Shown here piece by piece: positions 33,490-43,123 of a stretch of 64,000 bases of DNA. The stretch lies in the NCBI GenBank assembly GCA_003155655.1, contig PMDS01000023.1:16362-80361 (forward strand), written 5' to 3'. Position 1 is the stretch's first letter. Every line of letters begins with the position of its first letter. Below the pieces are notes generated by a model that saw nothing but the letters and a program-made list of their open reading frames with translations, searched no databases and was not told the DNA's origin. The DNA comes from Melioribacter sp. (GTDB lineage: Bacteria; Bacteroidota; Ignavibacteria; Ignavibacteriales; Melioribacteraceae). The translations under genes were made by a program, and so were the position numbers.

Positions 33490-35216
33490 TATCTGCTCCA
33501 GACTAGTTTATCTTGGCGGCTAATTATTCTTTCTTTATTAGTTGTTCTGCTGGGTTTGCCGGCAGAACTTTTTATCAGCCATCTTGGCGGTACCAGGTAC
33601 ACCTTATGAATGTTCACATCAATAGACATACCTGCCTTTATCACAGCAAGACGAATATTATTTCTTTCCTTGTCATCTTCTGCTTTGGTTTCTGCAACAA
33701 CAGCAATTTGTTCGGTGCCAATTTGTTCGTCTTCTTCACCAAAAGCAATTACCCTTCCGGGAATTACGCCATCAACCAGGTTCATCGCGCTTTCAACATC
33801 TTCGGGATAAATATTTTTACCGGCAACTATTATTAAATCTTTTTTTCTGCCAATTATAAAATATTCATTATTATGGATAAATCCATAATCACCTGTAAAA
33901 TACCACCCATCATGAACAACCTCCGCAGTTTTTTCAGGATAGTTTCTATATCCATCAAACATTGAAATGGACTTGACGGCAATTTCTCCAACCCGGTCTC
34001 CCGGAAGATCATTCCTGTTGTCGTCAACTATTCTTATCCGGCATTCATTAATTAATTTGCCAGAAGAAACACAAGTGCGCGCGTTTATTCCCTCACCAGT
34101 TATTTCAACAAAACCTTGTGCAAGTTTAGTTCTGTCAACTTTTAGCTCAGTTATTGTTGAACCTGGGGTTGTTTGTGTTATTGCAAATGTTGTTTCTGCC
34201 ATTCCATAACATGCAGAAATTGCCAAGGGGTTAAAGTTATATTTTGCAAACCGTGCAATAAATTTTTTATGACTTTCACTTCTTACCGGCTCGCTGCAAT
34301 TTATTGTTAAGCGAAGGGAAGCTAAAGAAATTTCATTTAGTTCGTCTTCATCAATTTTATCTGCAAAAATGTTATAAGCAAAATTTGGAAGCCAGCATAA
34401 AGTTGCCTTCTCCAATGAGATAGCTTCAAGTTGAATAATTGGCGCTACAACCCACTGGAAAGGATCAATCTGTATTGAAGTAATTCCATAAGATAATGGA
34501 AGGTGAAATGCTGCAATTAATCCCATATCGTGATAAAGAGGGAGCCAGCTTGCAATTTTATCCTGAGTTGATAAGTTCAATGCATTTTCCAGTCCGGCAA
34601 TATGTTTTAACACCGCACTATGCGAAAGTATTACCGGTTTTTGCAATCCGGTTGTTCCTGAAGAATGCTGAAGAAGTACGGGATCGCTGCCTTTTACCTT
34701 GTTTGCGGCAATTTCAATTTCTTCATTAATGTTGGTGTCAATTTCCTTTTTTAAATCCCACTCTAAAGGAAAGAGCAATGCCTTGATAGTACTTCCGGGT
34801 TTTTCAGTCAGGGGACGAATAATTGGTTCGAGCTCACGTTCAGTTAGAATATAATCAAGACCCGAGCGTTGAGACATTCCCTCAATGCCTGAACGGAATT
34901 TATCCGGGTGCAGCCTAGTATTTGGGTAGGCAAGCACTGCAGGCAGTGCAGCGGCTCTTGAAACTCCAAGATATAATGGATAAAAAAATGGATTATGTCT
35001 TATAATTATTGCGCAGACCTCTCCGGGTTTTATTCCCGCAGATTTAATAAATGTTGAATATTTTTTGGCAGTATTGGTGAGTTTTTTAAATGTCCATCTT
35101 ATTGGTTCTTCTCCCGCATTCCAATGAACAATTGCATCCTTATCGGGAATGCGTTCTGAATTAAGATTCCATCTCTGCCAAAGTGTAGTAGTTTCTTTAG
35201 AGTCGAATGATGACAT
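33489..35216 (-). CDS. FAAL-like adenylate-forming ligase (copy 2)
   Basis: 575 residues. ATP-dependent activation of a fatty acid as acyl-AMP, to be passed to the carrier protein. Adenylation motifs: LLQHSSGTTGLQKP (P-loop), SWLPLYHDMGLI, LPNFAYNIF, NCSEPVRSESHKKF, CYGMAETTFAI and GRKKDLIIVAGKNIYPEDVE. The combination of YHDMGLI and NFAY is typical of fatty-acyl-AMP ligases rather than CoA ligases. C-terminal small domain retains KSSAGKPSR. Close paralogue of the neighbouring gene, encoded 42 bases away. Confidence 0.87.
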   Translation of the reverse strand: MSSFDSKETTTLWQRWNLNSERIPDKDAIVHWNAGEEPIRWTFKKLTNTAKKYSTFIKSAGIKPGEVCAIIIRHNPFFYPLYLGVSRAAALPAVLAYPNTRLHPDKFRSGIEGMSQRSGLDYILTERELEPIIRPLTEKPGSTIKALLFPLEWDLKKEIDTNINEEIEIAANKVKGSDPVLLQHSSGTTGLQKPVILSHSAVLKHIAGLENALNLSTQDKIASWLPLYHDMGLIAAFHLPLSYGITSIQIDPFQWVVAPIIQLEAISLEKATLCWLPNFAYNIFADKIDEDELNEISLASLRLTINCSEPVRSESHKKFIARFAKYNFNPLAISACYGMAETTFAITQTTPGSTITELKVDRTKLAQGFVEITGEGINARTCVSSGKLINECRIRIVDDNRNDLPGDRVGEIAVKSISMFDGYRNYPEKTAEVVHDGWYFTGDYGFIHNNEYFIIGRKKDLIIVAGKNIYPEDVESAMNLVDGVIPGRVIAFGEEDEQIGTEQIAVVAETKAEDDKERNNIRLAVIKAGMSIDVNIHKVYLVPPRWLIKSSAGKPSRTTNKERIISRQDKLVWSR

Positions 35217-35258
35217 AAACAGGATTTTTTTTGTCTAATCGTTAATTATATTGAAAAA

Positions 35259-36983
35259 TTATCTGCACCAAATTAATGGATCATTCTTTTCAGCTAATCT
35301 TCCTTTATTGGCCATTCTGCTGGGTTTGCCGGCAGAACTCTTTATTAACCATCTTGGCGGAACCAGATATACTTTATGAATATTAATATCTATTTCCATC
35401 CCCGTTTTTAATATCGCCAGACGAATTTTATTCTTGTCAAGTCTTTCGTCTATTATTTCAGCCACAACGGCAACCTGCTCTGTTCCCATCTCATCGTCTT
35501 CTTCTCCAAATGCAATCACTCTTCCGGGCGTAACACCTTCAACTTTGTTGATTACGTCCTCAATATCTTCAGGGTAAAGATTTTTACCGGCAACAATTAT
35601 TAAATCCTTTTTTCTTCCTATTATATAATATTCACCATTATGCTTGAATCCAAAATCTCCGCTTATATACCATCCGTCATAAAAAGCTTCTTTAGTTTTT
35701 TCCGGATAATTTCTATACCCATCGAACATTGAAATCGATTTAGCTAGAATTTCGCCTACAACTCCATCCGGCACATCAATTTTATTTTCATCAACAATTC
35801 TAATTTCACAGCCGTTAATCAATCTTCCGGTCGAAACGCAGACCCTTGTAACAGAATCTTTATCTGCAAATTTTAAAAAGCCCTTTGATAATTCATTTCT
35901 GTTCACTACCAATTCCGGCAATGGCAGACCCGGTACTGATGTTACAAGACATAATGTAACTTCGGCCATTCCATAGATACAGGCAAGCGAAAGAGGATTT
36001 AAACCATATTTTTGAAATTTCTCTACAAATTTTTGGTGGCTGTCATGGCGGATTGGTTCCGCGCCGTTAAGTACAAGACGTAAACTTTCCAAATTAATTT
36101 CTGCCAATTCATCATCATGAATTTTTTCAGCAAGAACGTTATATGCAAAATTTGGCAGACACGTCATTGTTGCTTTCTCTTTTGTTATTGCTTCAAGCAA
36201 AATAACAGGAGCAAGCACCCATTCAAATGGATTCATCTGAATAGACGTAATTCCAAATGCTAATGGAATATGAAAGCAGGCGATCAATCCAAAATCGTGA
36301 TAGAGAGGAAGCCAGCTTATTAACTTATCGTTCTCGGTAACCTGCCATGCTCCTCCAAGATTTTTAACATGATCTAATATCGCCCGGTGAGATAACTTTA
36401 TAGGCTTTTGCAATCCCGTTGTGCCGGAGGAATGTTGAAGCAGCATAGGATCTGTTTCTTGTATTGACTTTGCGATGTTTTCAACTTCAGCATCTTTTGC
36501 GGGATCTATATCTTTTTTGTAGTCCCATTCAAGAGGAAAGAAAACAGATTTTATTGTACTGCCTTCTTTTTCATATAATGGGCGGATCATTGGATCAAGA
36601 TCAGCCTCAGTTAAAATATAATCAAGACCGGAGCGCTGCGACATTCCTTCTAATCCCTGCCTGAATTTATCAGGATGCAAGCGGGGATTAGGGTACGCTA
36701 GAACAGCCGGCAGGGCGCCGGCGCGCGAAATTCCTAAATATAGAGGGTAGAAAAGAGCATTGTGCCTCATTATAATTGCACAAACATCCCCTTTTTTTAT
36801 TCCGGCATCTCTAATAAGAACAGAAAACTTTTTTGCGGTTTCAATTAGCTTTTTGTATGTCCACCGGAAAGGTTCTTCACCAGCAGCCCAGAAAACTATC
36901 GCATCACGGTCCGGTGTCCTTTGCGCATTGCGCTGCCATCTTTCCCAAAGAGTTTTTGAATCATCAAAGTGTATATTAATCAT
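35259..36983 (-). CDS. FAAL-like adenylate-forming ligase (copy 1)
   Basis: 574 residues. Same motifs as its neighbour: LLQHSSGTTGLQKPIKLSH, SWLPLYHDFGLIACFHIPL, LPNFAYNVL, LNGAEPIRHDSHQKF, IYGMAEVTLCL and GRKKDLIIVAGKNLYPEDIE. The two proteins can be aligned without large gaps from end to end and clearly arose by tandem duplication. Small differences in the pocket (YHDF here, YHDM there) might mean different acyl substrates. First ligase of the operon that includes the carrier protein and MBOAT. Confidence 0.87.
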   Translation of the reverse strand: MINIHFDDSKTLWERWQRNAQRTPDRDAIVFWAAGEEPFRWTYKKLIETAKKFSVLIRDAGIKKGDVCAIIMRHNALFYPLYLGISRAGALPAVLAYPNPRLHPDKFRQGLEGMSQRSGLDYILTEADLDPMIRPLYEKEGSTIKSVFFPLEWDYKKDIDPAKDAEVENIAKSIQETDPMLLQHSSGTTGLQKPIKLSHRAILDHVKNLGGAWQVTENDKLISWLPLYHDFGLIACFHIPLAFGITSIQMNPFEWVLAPVILLEAITKEKATMTCLPNFAYNVLAEKIHDDELAEINLESLRLVLNGAEPIRHDSHQKFVEKFQKYGLNPLSLACIYGMAEVTLCLVTSVPGLPLPELVVNRNELSKGFLKFADKDSVTRVCVSTGRLINGCEIRIVDENKIDVPDGVVGEILAKSISMFDGYRNYPEKTKEAFYDGWYISGDFGFKHNGEYYIIGRKKDLIIVAGKNLYPEDIEDVINKVEGVTPGRVIAFGEEDDEMGTEQVAVVAEIIDERLDKNKIRLAILKTGMEIDINIHKVYLVPPRWLIKSSAGKPSRMANKGRLAEKNDPLIWCR

Positions 36984-37013
36984 TTCAACTCAACTTTTTT
37001 CAATAGAAAAAAA

Positions 37014-38441
37014 TCATTTATTTAGATCTAATAAAGCATCTGTTAATAAATCTGCAACTTTTTTTGCGCCTTGATCATTGAAATGAATATAGTCTTTAAA
37101 AGCCAGCGGCGGGTTAGCATTTACCCAATTAGGCATTGAATTTTCACCGCCCATTGCTTCGAATAAATTCCAAATTGCAACATCTGCTTCTTTGGCAATA
37201 TCTTTTTGAGTGTCGAGAAGTCGTAATATTGTCGGGTCAGTAACAAAACCTGATCCCTTCTTCATAGATTTATCGTGAATTGATATCATTAAGAAACTTG
37301 TGTTTGGAAAGGCTGATTTTAAGTTTTTGATCATCTTCACCATTTCTTTTTCATACCAGCTGTAATCCGTATTCTTTGAGCCTGCAATGTTAAGTCCAAA
37401 CTCGAGTATGATTAATTTATAATCAAGATATTTTGCAAATTCTTTTAACAGTCCAACTTGTAATGAACCAAGATCAACGCCCGTATTTCCGCGTAGAGGA
37501 AAATTATCAACATAAATACCCGGTTCATTCTCTAAACTAACTCCGTAAAAATATGCCTGGTCGGATTGCGGAAATTCAATTTTAATTGACTTTGCTCTTG
37601 TAGCAGGTTTTAAAATTAATTCTTGAAGAGCAGCGCCCGGTTTAAGGGTTGCTGTTTGCTTTGCGCCATTATCAAAAGAATAATTTATTGTTGAACTTTT
37701 CGCGTTTGCATAATAAAGGCGGACAAGGCTAAAGTCTTTGAGATACCTGCGCATTGTAGTAGTTTCATATTGAACCCATGCATTTCCTTTGGGAACAAAA
37801 GCTTCACCGCTGATTCCTAATGGTAATCCCTTTTGATTGCTAAGATAAAGAGCTGCAGTTTCCCAATTGCCCTGCGAGAAAGAATGTTTGGTTGTCATTC
37901 GAAATGTTATATCTTGAGAAGTGATGCCAAGCCAGCCAACGCCATTGCCGCCAAATTTTGATTGTAGTTTCTCTCTTATATCAGAGGTAATTAAATCACC
38001 TTCTATTGCAGAGTCTCCATAATGAGCAATGCGGACAATTTTTGATTTTGCATTTTTTAAAGCATCAAAAAAGAAATGCAACTGCCTTGTGTCTCCGGTA
38101 ATGGGAGTCTTTTTCCCTTGAGGTAAAAAAGCGGAAGTGTTTTCACCGCTACCTGGTTCTGATTCAAAAAAGGAAATTGCCGATGAAATGATGTTTGTAA
38201 AATCCAGTGAAGCTTTGTTGACCGCCTTGGTCTGACCGAATAATAAATTATTCATTTCGTTAGACGGCTGTTGATCAGTTGATTGCTGATCTTTTATGTC
38301 GGAAAGTATATCTACATTTTTTAATTTAAAATTTATTACGGGAATTTCATAATCGGTTTTTATGAATGATATTGCATAGAGAATTATAATTGTTAATGCA
38401 AAAATCACCAACGGCTGCCTGATTTGGTTTTCGTTTTCCAT
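37014..38441 (-). CDS. Membrane-anchored SGNH/GDSL-type protein (large)
   Basis: 475 residues. One N-terminal membrane helix (about 10-27) and a low-complexity linker to about 110. The SGNH domain starts with RIAHYGDSAIEGDLI (Ser144), has a block with LEFGLNIAG and ends with the Asp-x-x-His pair in KDYIHFNDQG. Such proteins work with MBOAT transferases (like DltD, AlgX or PatB) as acyltransferase or esterase on the outside of the membrane. Same strand as the ligase/carrier/MBOAT genes. Confidence 0.82.
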   Translation of the reverse strand: MENENQIRQPLVIFALTIIILYAISFIKTDYEIPVINFKLKNVDILSDIKDQQSTDQQPSNEMNNLLFGQTKAVNKASLDFTNIISSAISFFESEPGSGENTSAFLPQGKKTPITGDTRQLHFFFDALKNAKSKIVRIAHYGDSAIEGDLITSDIREKLQSKFGGNGVGWLGITSQDITFRMTTKHSFSQGNWETAALYLSNQKGLPLGISGEAFVPKGNAWVQYETTTMRRYLKDFSLVRLYYANAKSSTINYSFDNGAKQTATLKPGAALQELILKPATRAKSIKIEFPQSDQAYFYGVSLENEPGIYVDNFPLRGNTGVDLGSLQVGLLKEFAKYLDYKLIILEFGLNIAGSKNTDYSWYEKEMVKMIKNLKSAFPNTSFLMISIHDKSMKKGSGFVTDPTILRLLDTQKDIAKEADVAIWNLFEAMGGENSMPNWVNANPPLAFKDYIHFNDQGAKKVADLLTDALLDLNK

Positions 38442-38473
38442 TATTTGCCTTTCAGTATTTATTTTTTAAAAAA

Positions 38474-38761
38474 TTATTTTTCGTTATATGATTTATCTTT
38501 CCAGTACCACCATTTCAATTTTTTAGCTTCAAGACGTTTTTCCGATGCAAAATAAACTGCACATCTAAAAGTATATAGTACGCAGGGGTCCTGCCGGGTA
38601 CCGGTAATTTTATTCAGCTTGTTATACAAAGCCGCAGGATTTTTACCTGCTAGTTCAGAGACTTTGTGAATACCAAGGTTCCAAAGATCATCGGATAAAC
38701 TTTTACCTATTCCAGGTATGGTCTGTAGATCTTTCACCGCTTCTGCTTTTAACGTTTTCAT
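38474..38761 (-). CDS. Helix-hairpin-helix protein (Cdd1/pathogenicity-locus family)
   Basis: 95 residues. The HhH motif DLQTIPGIGKSLSDDLWNLGIHKVSEL and the family tail TRQDPCVLYTFRCAVYFASE ... KLKWWYWKD mark the Cdd1 family, of unknown role. HhH motifs often touch DNA. It lies 2 bases from the small SGNH gene on the same strand. Its presence in an acyl-transfer operon is unexplained and may be accidental. Confidence 0.85.
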   Translation of the reverse strand: MKTLKAEAVKDLQTIPGIGKSLSDDLWNLGIHKVSELAGKNPAALYNKLNKITGTRQDPCVLYTFRCAVYFASEKRLEAKKLKWWYWKDKSYNEK

Positions 38762-38763
38762 AC

Positions 38764-39504
38764 TTATAATCTATGTTTAATTAAAACCTTTTCAACTTCG
38801 CGCCCCCAAAGTCTAAATGCTTCCGCTTTAAAATGAATTCCGTCAAAAGTTAAATCCGGGTTTAAAAACCCATCCTTGCCGGCAGTTAAAGAATTAATAT
38901 CAATATAATCTATATTATTCTTTTTTGCATAATCTGAAAGCAGCTTGTTTAATTTATCGACCTCACGGTTTCTTCCAAAGTTACCTTCGGGTGTTCCGCC
39001 CCAGTCTTTTCCGTATGTTTTTGTTGCATAAGTTGTTGATTGAATTACCGGGATAATATTTTTTAACTTCAAACCTTTAATTATTCGCAAATAAACAGCA
39101 AAGATATCTTCTACGGGTGTCCAGTTGTAAATATCATTCAACCCGCCCATAATAAAAACAATCTTAGGACTTAGTTTATAGATTGAATTTATTCTAGCTT
39201 CATAGCCGTATAATACATCAGAAGGAATACCACGCTCAACTACATTTGAACGGCCGAGCAATTCATTCCACGCCGCGCCGTGAGTTAATGAATTACCCAG
39301 CATTACAATATCTGCCTGGCGTGTTTTATAAATATCAAACATTGCCTGTTGAAGCGCATAAGTAGGATTTTTTTTGTAGCGCAAAGTGTCTTTAAGTTGC
39401 TGCGGCGGGGCAACCTTTGTTGATTGAATTTTTGATTGTCCTGAAAGTAATAGCAGGGCCAGTAATGGAAGTAAGAATATTTTACAGAGTCGGATTATCT
39501 TCAT
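38764..39504 (-). CDS. Secreted SGNH hydrolase (small)
   Basis: 246 residues. Signal peptide about 1-24. SGNH blocks: IVMLGNSLTHGAAW (Ser72; Asn in place of the usual Asp of GDS), ERGIPSD, FIMGGLNDIYNW and LTFDGIHFKAEAF (Asp-x-x-His). Probably an esterase or acyltransferase in the periplasm. First gene of the row that continues to the MBOAT gene. Confidence 0.87.
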   Translation of the reverse strand: MKIIRLCKIFLLPLLALLLLSGQSKIQSTKVAPPQQLKDTLRYKKNPTYALQQAMFDIYKTRQADIVMLGNSLTHGAAWNELLGRSNVVERGIPSDVLYGYEARINSIYKLSPKIVFIMGGLNDIYNWTPVEDIFAVYLRIIKGLKLKNIIPVIQSTTYATKTYGKDWGGTPEGNFGRNREVDKLNKLLSDYAKKNNIDYIDINSLTAGKDGFLNPDLTFDGIHFKAEAFRLWGREVEKVLIKHRL

Positions 39505-39625
39505 AATTTCAATTCTTTCAAAAATTTTTAGGTTATGTTAAGTGCAAGATAATGTTAATCAGTAAAAAATCAAAAACGGGATTTGGGGGAAATAATAGAG
39601 ATTTAGAATCTGTACTGTTGTTAGA

Positions 39626-41278
39626 TCAATTGTTTCCTTCAACGGGATTAATCTTCTTTTCTTGTTCGGAAATTATATGCTTTAGGCTGTTTTCTCTGGC
39701 AATTAGCTCTGAAATTTTTGCTGTATGCTCTTCTTTTTTAGTTTCGACCAGTGCGGTTTCAGCTCTTAACTTACGCAATTCATTTTTAACAGTATCAAGC
39801 TGACTTGCAAGTTCGCCAAGCTCACGCGTACTCTGAGATATTTCAAGAATTAATTTTTGCTTATTTTCACTTAAATCAGAGTAATTTCCGCTTGATAGAG
39901 CAAGCAACTGTTTAATTTCCTTTTCGAGCGACTCTTTTTTCAACTCGATTGAGCCGGTTTCTGAGCGTAATTGCTGAATAATAATTTTGTGCTTATTAGA
40001 TTCATCTTTAAGCCTGAAAACTTCCTCATTCAATTCAGAAAATTCTTCTTTAAGATTTTTCATAAATTGTTCTGTTGCAGCCCGTTCTTTTTGAAGTACT
40101 TTAGTCAAACCGCCGTATTCTGCAACCTGCGTTGTCTTCTCGAGAAGTATTTTTTCTTTAGAATTTAACTCTTTTTCTTTATCAATAATTTCCTGGCGTA
40201 AAGTCGAAAGTCTGTTTTTATAACTGTTTAACTCTTCAGTAAATTTAAGAAGAACCTGTGAAAAATTATTTTCTACGGTAAGGTGACTTTCTTCCATCTG
40301 GAGTTTTCTTTTCTCAAGGTCATCTATTAATTTTTGTTTCTGACCAGTGGATTCAGCCAATTCCTCTTCATCATTTCTAAGCTGGAAAATCTTTTCCTGG
40401 ATTTCAATTTTAACTAATTCAAATTTTTTAATTTCTTCTGCTAAAGAATTTTTTTTCTCTTCAAGTTCCGATGTTTCTTCCCTAAGTTTATTAACAACTT
40501 CAAAAGCAGTTTTATATTTTAAATCAAATTCATCATATTCTTTTTGCTTAATCCTTAATTCCTCGAATAATGCATCCCTTTTGTTTGTGTATTCTGTATA
40601 TAGCATTTCTTTATCAGAAAGCTGTCCCACAATTGATGCAAGCGATTGTTCAAGATGTGCTTTTATTTCTTCAGTAAGAGTAATTTTTTCATCTAGAGCC
40701 TTTATTGAAGCAGTTCTTCTAATCTCCTCATTCTTTAACAGTAAATTTTTCTCATTTATTTTAGATTCGTCAATTTCGTCATATTGATTAATTAAATTTT
40801 TAATTTTTTCTTCATCCGAGTGCAATGATGCAAGATTTGCTTCTGAAGAAGTTATATTGCTTTGGATTGTTTTATATTCTTGAAGAAGCTTTTCGTGGGC
40901 AGACTTGAGTTCACTGTATTCCTTATTAAGCTTTTCAATTTCAGCAAGTTTAGATCCAAAATCTTTGTTAATCTTTTCTTTAGTGCTTGATTCTAAAAAC
41001 GACTTCTTTTCAATCAGCAGTTCAATTGCTTCAGAAAGCTCACGAATCTGACTGTTTTTTGTTACAATATCATCATTAAAGGTTTTTATATCTGACTGAT
41101 ATTTTTCAGTTTGCTGTTGGAGCTCGCCTAAATCTGTACGCGCTTTTGCAAGTTTATTGTCTAATTCAACAAGATTTTGATGCTTCAGAAGTACCTGGTG
41201 CAGTGTGTTTTTTAGTTCATCATTTTCTTCTACAAGTTTTTCAATCTCGTTTTTATCCTTAGACGAAAAAAGACTCAT
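39626..41278 (-). CDS. Long coiled-coil protein of unknown function
   Basis: 550 residues, almost all heptad-rich coiled coil rich in Glu, Lys, Leu and Ile (for example NDELKNTLHQVLLKHQNLVELDNKL and LNSYKNRLSTLRQEI). No signal peptide, membrane helix or enzyme motif seen. The short N-terminus (MSLFSSKDKNEIEKL) could be a docking end. SMC-like hinges or ATPase motifs are absent. Possibly a cytoskeletal or scaffold protein; this is a guess. Confidence 0.75.
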   Translation of the reverse strand: MSLFSSKDKNEIEKLVEENDELKNTLHQVLLKHQNLVELDNKLAKARTDLGELQQQTEKYQSDIKTFNDDIVTKNSQIRELSEAIELLIEKKSFLESSTKEKINKDFGSKLAEIEKLNKEYSELKSAHEKLLQEYKTIQSNITSSEANLASLHSDEEKIKNLINQYDEIDESKINEKNLLLKNEEIRRTASIKALDEKITLTEEIKAHLEQSLASIVGQLSDKEMLYTEYTNKRDALFEELRIKQKEYDEFDLKYKTAFEVVNKLREETSELEEKKNSLAEEIKKFELVKIEIQEKIFQLRNDEEELAESTGQKQKLIDDLEKRKLQMEESHLTVENNFSQVLLKFTEELNSYKNRLSTLRQEIIDKEKELNSKEKILLEKTTQVAEYGGLTKVLQKERAATEQFMKNLKEEFSELNEEVFRLKDESNKHKIIIQQLRSETGSIELKKESLEKEIKQLLALSSGNYSDLSENKQKLILEISQSTRELGELASQLDTVKNELRKLRAETALVETKKEEHTAKISELIARENSLKHIISEQEKKINPVEGNN

Positions 41279-41382
41279 TCTTAAACTACTCCCTTAACTT
41301 GCTTTTTCTGTTTCTTATTGACAAAGATAATAAACTTTGTTTAATCAATCTCTATTTTCTTCTTTTAAGTGTTCCAAAATAC

Positions 41383-42261
41383 CTATTCAGCTAAAATTTT
41401 TTCAAGATAGTCCCTGTATAAGGATTTTGGTATACTGTTTATTAGAGAAATAAACTGGTCTTTATTTATAAATCCTTTTTGATATGCAATTTCTTCAATG
41501 CAGGCAACTTTAAATCCCTGCCGGTCTTCAATAATTCCAAAGAAATTGGATGCCTTTAAAAGTGATTCCGGAGTCCCGGTATCAAGCCATGCAACCCCGC
41601 GGCCAATTTTTTCGACAAATAGTTCACCGCGTTCAAGATAAGTTCTGTTTACGTCGGTAATTTCAAGCTCATTGCGGCTTGACGGATTAAGTTTCTTTGA
41701 TATTTCAACTACTTTATTATCATAAACATAAAGACCCGGTACTGCAAAATTTGACCTGGGTGTTTTGGGCTTTTCTTCAATGCTTATTGCTTTGCCATCA
41801 TTGTTAAATTCTACTATACCGTAACGTTCAGGGTCATTAACCTGGTAAGCAAAAATAATTGCACCGGCTTTTGATGATTTTGAATTTAATTTTTCAACAG
41901 CTTCATAAAAGAAATCTAACTTGCCGTAGAAAATGTTATCTCCAAGAATCAACGAGACAGGTTCCCTTCCAATAAATTTTTCACCAATAATAAATGATTC
42001 TGCAATTCCATTTGGTGCGGGCTGAACAGCATATTCAATTTTAAGTCCAATCTGTGAGCCATTTGCAAATAGCTTTTTGTAAAAAGGAATTGTTTCTTCA
42101 TTTGAAATGATAAGTATTTCTGTTATTCCAGCAAGCATCAAAATAGAAAGCGGATAATAAACCAAGGGTTTATCGTAAATCGTAACTAATTGTTTACTAT
42201 ATACCCGGGTCATAGGATACATTCTAGTTCCAGAACCACCGGCAAGAATTATTCCTTTCAT
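41383..42261 (-). CDS. rmlA: Glucose-1-phosphate thymidylyltransferase
   Basis: 292 residues from the ATG at 42261, which gives the classic MKGIILAGGSGTRMYPMT start and has a GGAAG site. A reading from 42288 adds nine residues and overlaps the upstream stop but is atypical. Forms dTDP-glucose from glucose-1-phosphate and dTTP. Further motifs: YYPLSILMLAGI, QPAPNGIAESFIIGEKFI, LILGDNIFYG, YGIVEFNNDGKAISIEEKP and WLDTGTPESLL. No rmlB, C or D nearby. Confidence 0.95.
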   Translation of the reverse strand: MKGIILAGGSGTRMYPMTRVYSKQLVTIYDKPLVYYPLSILMLAGITEILIISNEETIPFYKKLFANGSQIGLKIEYAVQPAPNGIAESFIIGEKFIGREPVSLILGDNIFYGKLDFFYEAVEKLNSKSSKAGAIIFAYQVNDPERYGIVEFNNDGKAISIEEKPKTPRSNFAVPGLYVYDNKVVEISKKLNPSSRNELEITDVNRTYLERGELFVEKIGRGVAWLDTGTPESLLKASNFFGIIEDRQGFKVACIEEIAYQKGFINKDQFISLINSIPKSLYRDYLEKILAE

Positions 42262-42284
42262 AAATCTTCCATTATTCTGATAGA

Positions 42285-43049
42285 TCAATTTACTACTGTA
42301 ATATAAGCCGTTTTGATTAATAAATCCTTTTCATCATAGATGTTTATTTTATATTCACCTGTCTTATCGAACTTGAATTTGAAGAAAGTATCTGCCCAAT
42401 CGGGATTGATTTGATATTTTTTATATGCAACAAATTCATCATAATCCGTTGAATATTTCGATTTTCTTAAAAATCTCGCAAAAATTTTTTCTATATCTAA
42501 CGGAGAACTACTCTTTACAAAAAAATAAACCTGCCCGTTATCGTTTTTAATTGATATATTTTTTTTAATGTTTACCGGCTGCCCGGCGCTAATTTTTTCA
42601 CAGATTATAATATCGGCATCTTTATATTTATTTGACAACTGCTGGGCGGGTTGTTTTTCAATTATAGCTGGAGATATAGAAATTGATGCGCCCGCTAAAC
42701 GGTTGCGCTCGAAGTCAGTAAAATAAATCTCATATTTCCCCTCTCTTATAAATTTAAAACTTTGAGCAATCCAGCTTCTAACCGGCTGGGCAGGAAATAC
42801 TTTGTTAAATTGGTTTTGTTTTCCGTAATCTGTAATGCGGTCAATAAAAAGAAAAACAGGACTATCGGATATATCTTTTTTACCGGCATTAAAAAGGATA
42901 CAGACAGATTGATTGAGTGGCATTTCTCTTGAATAAATGACATCTATTGGTTCCCCTGTTTCTGTATAGGCTTTGCAAAAAGTAATATGCTGAGCCGGAA
43001 TTTTACTTAAACAAAACCCAATGATGAAGATGAAAAAAAATTTTTTCAA
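42285..43049 (-). CDS. Secreted protein of unknown function
   Basis: 254 residues. Signal peptide about 1-19 (IIGFCLSKIPAQ). The rest looks like two beta-rich (Ig-like) parts, with short patterns such as FIREGKYEIYFTDF and FDKTGEYKINIYDEKD that suggest repeated strands. No known domain recognised. Its stop overlaps the longer reading of the rmlA frame by 4 bases. Role unknown. Confidence 0.7.
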   Translation of the reverse strand: MKKFFFIFIIGFCLSKIPAQHITFCKAYTETGEPIDVIYSREMPLNQSVCILFNAGKKDISDSPVFLFIDRITDYGKQNQFNKVFPAQPVRSWIAQSFKFIREGKYEIYFTDFERNRLAGASISISPAIIEKQPAQQLSNKYKDADIIICEKISAGQPVNIKKNISIKNDNGQVYFFVKSSSPLDIEKIFARFLRKSKYSTDYDEFVAYKKYQINPDWADTFFKFKFDKTGEYKINIYDEKDLLIKTAYITVVN

Positions 43050-43123
43050 TTTTATATGTATAATTTTAAACTTTTAATTAGCAAATCTACTTAATAAATC
43101 CAAAAAGTGTTACTTAGATATAA

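Noticed and set aside
40347..40787. 146-codon ORF antisense to the coiled-coil gene
   Set aside because: Ser/Phe-rich translation typical of the antisense of Glu/Lys-rich coiled coil; no start signal.
42261..42288. Upstream start for rmlA at 42288
   Set aside because: It would add nine residues before the conserved MKGIILAGG start, and the ATG at 42261 has its own ribosome site.
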